A stretch of 64,000 nt of DNA from BJ22 sp021298375 (lineage in GTDB: Bacteria; Planctomycetota; Planctomycetia; Pirellulales; Pirellulaceae). The notes beneath the pieces were generated by a model. That model worked only from the letters and a program-made list of their open reading frames with translations, had not been told where the DNA came from and ran no database searches. Every line of letters begins with the position of its first letter. The first letter of the stretch is position 1. The stretch is from positions 1 through 64,000 of the forward strand of contig JBKDOL010000108.1 of the NCBI GenBank assembly GCA_046343015.1. Reading direction: 5' to 3'. Shown piece after piece: positions 62,489 to 64,000 of this stretch. The position numbers and the translations under genes were made by a program.

Positions 62489-64000
62489 CTATTTTCGAGC
62501 CCGAATCGGATAGGCCGGCTTCTTGTACTGCGGAGGAGGATTCTCAGCGAGTTGCTTGAGCACCACTTCAATCGCTTTCTCCAACTGGGGATCGCGCCCC
62601 GCAATCACGTCGGCCGGCATCTGCTCGACTTCAATGTCGGGTGGAACGCCTTCGTTCTCGACGACAAAACCCTCTTCAGTCCAAATCGCCAGATTGGGAG
62701 CCGAGACGCTGCCGCCGTCCATCAGGACCGGAAAGCCCAAAACTCCGACCAACCCGCCCCAGGTTCGCCGGCCGACCAGCGTGCCAACTCCCAGCTTGCG
62801 GAACATGTAAGGCAACAAATCGCCACCCGATCCGGCAGTTTCATCGATCAGCATCACCTTGGGCCCGAAGATCGCGCCGGTGGGCGTAATGAAATCCTTT
62901 CCGTACCGGGTCGCCCAGTGACTGACATAGGGACGCCGCAAGTGGTCGATGTAGTAGTCTGCTACCTGTCCACCGCCATTGAACCGCTCGTCGACGATAA
63001 TCGCCTGTTTGTCCGTCTGAGGAAAGAAGTAGCGTTTGAAGTACTCATGTCCCTGGCGAGTTGTGTTCGGCACATAGACATAGGCCACTCGCCCCTCTGT
63101 TGCCTCGTGGACTCGCTGCAAGTTGCGCTCAATCCAGTCGCGATTGCGCAAGGCCGCCTCACTGGCGACTGGTACTACGGAAACTTCCCGCGCGTCCGAT
63201 CCATCCGGCTTCGCCCCGACCTTCAGCGTGACCACCTTGCCTGCCGTGGTCTCCAGCAGTCGATAGAGATTATCATCACTCCGCAGTTCGACGCCGCCGA
63301 TCGCCAGTAAATACTCGCCCGCAGCCACCCGCACTCCCGGCTCAGTCAACGGAGAGCGCAGCTCTCCATTCCAGTTCAGGCCGCCGTAAACCTTCTTCAC
63401 CCGATAGCGTCCGGAATCGATCTCAAAATCAGCTCCGAGCAATCCGCCCGGCACTCGCTTCGCTTCGGTGATATCCTCGCCGCCGCCGACACGATGGTGC
63501 CCGACCGCGAGTTCCGAGCACATCCACATCAGCACGCGGTTGAGATCATCCCGGGTAACGCAATGCGGCAGGAACTGCCGATAGCGTTCGCGCATCGCCG
63601 CCCAATTGCAGCCGTGCATCCCCGGGTCATAAAAGTAATCGCGATTAATCCGCCAAACCTCCTCAAAGATTTGATTCCACTCGCTGCGCGGCTCGACACG
63701 CACCTGAATCGCCTCCGTGTTCAACTTCCCGCCGCCGGGAGCCAGCTTCCCTCCGCTCTCGGCGATTCCCCAATTGCCCCCCGCGGCGTAGAGGAATTTC
63801 TTGCCGTCCGGAGTCAGCGTGAAGCCTGACACTCCGGAATCGATTAAGACGGTCGGTTTGCGGGTCTTCAGGGAAAAGTTCACCAGCGAGCGATTCCCGT
63901 TCGGCTCTTCCTTAATCAGGAAAATCTGCCCTTCAGCTCCGACGGACAAATTGGAATGCCGGGCCGCCGGCAACGGCGCCGCCACAATGCGCTCGTTCAG
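62489..64000 (-). CDS. C-terminal part of Tricorn-type S41 protease (partial)
   Basis: The reading frame is open to the right window edge, so the start lies outside; about 500 residues are visible. They begin with the end of a beta-propeller (FTLTPDGKKFLYAAGGNW), then EVWRINRDYFYDPGMHGCNW and a PDZ-like region (GGVELRSDDNLYRLLETTAG). The S41 catalytic part has VDERFNGGGQVADYYID, IDETAGSGGDLLPYMFRKLG with the nucleophile Ser, and WGGLVGVLG. The end (PPDIEVEQMPADVIAGRDP) is family-typical. Such exported Tricorn homologues are common in planctomycetes and degrade peptides. Confidence 0.9.
   Translation of the reverse strand: MNERIVAAPLPAARHSNLSVGAEGQIFLIKEEPNGNRSLVNFSLKTRKPTVLIDSGVSGFTLTPDGKKFLYAAGGNWGIAESGGKLAPGGGKLNTEAIQVRVEPRSEWNQIFEEVWRINRDYFYDPGMHGCNWAAMRERYRQFLPHCVTRDDLNRVLMWMCSELAVGHHRVGGGEDITEAKRVPGGLLGADFEIDSGRYRVKKVYGGLNWNGELRSPLTEPGVRVAAGEYLLAIGGVELRSDDNLYRLLETTAGKVVTLKVGAKPDGSDAREVSVVPVASEAALRNRDWIERNLQRVHEATEGRVAYVYVPNTTRQGHEYFKRYFFPQTDKQAIIVDERFNGGGQVADYYIDHLRRPYVSHWATRYGKDFITPTGAIFGPKVMLIDETAGSGGDLLPYMFRKLGVGTLVGRRTWGGLVGVLGFPVLMDGGSVSAPNLAIWTEEGFVVENEGVPPDIEVEQMPADVIAGRDPQLEKAIEVVLKQLAENPPPQYKKPAYPIRARK

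Overview
The window looks like a chromosomal segment of a planctomycete (Planctomycetota, probably Pirellulales or a related order). Gene content supports this: a YrdC/Sua5-LMW phosphatase fusion, an MJ0042-type zinc-ribbon membrane protein, FG-GAP/ASPIC and DUF3500 secreted proteins, a Tricorn-like S41 protease, and the rpsB-tsf-pyrH-frr cluster with wide spacers. GC is high and coding density moderate, with many 200-1200 bp spacers. This is inferred from protein families; no rRNA gene is present.

Layout. 1-6.2 kb is an accessory region. It holds a short run of phage tail/virion-type genes on the + strand, one of them interrupted by an in-frame TGA. A minus-strand block of defence-type genes follows: Mrr-like restriction endonuclease, the C-terminal scrap of a type I specificity subunit, an HNH endonuclease and an overlapping small methyltransferase. 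It ends with a 5'-truncated tyrosine recombinase, a phased GGTGCACC repeat and tRNA-Cys, the probable island boundary. Core genome follows. 6.2-10 kb has a radical SAM protein, an FHA protein and lineage-specific proteins. 10-14 kb is rpsB, tsf, pyrH, frr (minus strand). 14-20 kb has a zinc-ribbon protein, rpiB next to the YrdC-phosphatase fusion, an NHL-repeat lipoprotein and a ROK kinase. 21-23 kb is fusA with a strong terminator. 25.5-30.6 kb is an NAD-dependent formate dehydrogenase operon (fdsGBA order). 30.8-40.3 kb has two exported proteins, a KAS III-like enzyme, a ppx-ppk1 polyphosphate operon, a FabZ-like dehydratase and tRNA-Val. 40.5-50.5 kb has topA, a membrane-anchored SurA/PpiD-like protein, glgB, an apparently inactive RNase H-like protein and galE. 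50.6-58.2 kb is a surface-glycan region with four glycosyltransferase-type genes and a group 1/2 sigma factor inside it. 58.3-64 kb has SLC13, VTT/DedA and TerC membrane proteins and the C-terminal part of a Tricorn-type protease cut by the window edge.

The most unusual points are: (1) the in-frame TGA at what appears to be a conserved Cys position in a phage tail-type gene; (2) the HNH plus small methyltransferase pair beside Mrr and HsdS remnants, with phased palindromic repeats between the broken integrase and tRNA-Cys; (3) the YrdC-LMW phosphatase fusion, whose phosphatase half has the Thr signature of YwlE-type arginine phosphatases while its YrdC half has lost usual motif residues, beside rpiB; (4) unrelated short tandem repeats (13-28 bp unit) in many intergenic spacers, one of which appears to have created coding sequence in a lipoprotein signal region.
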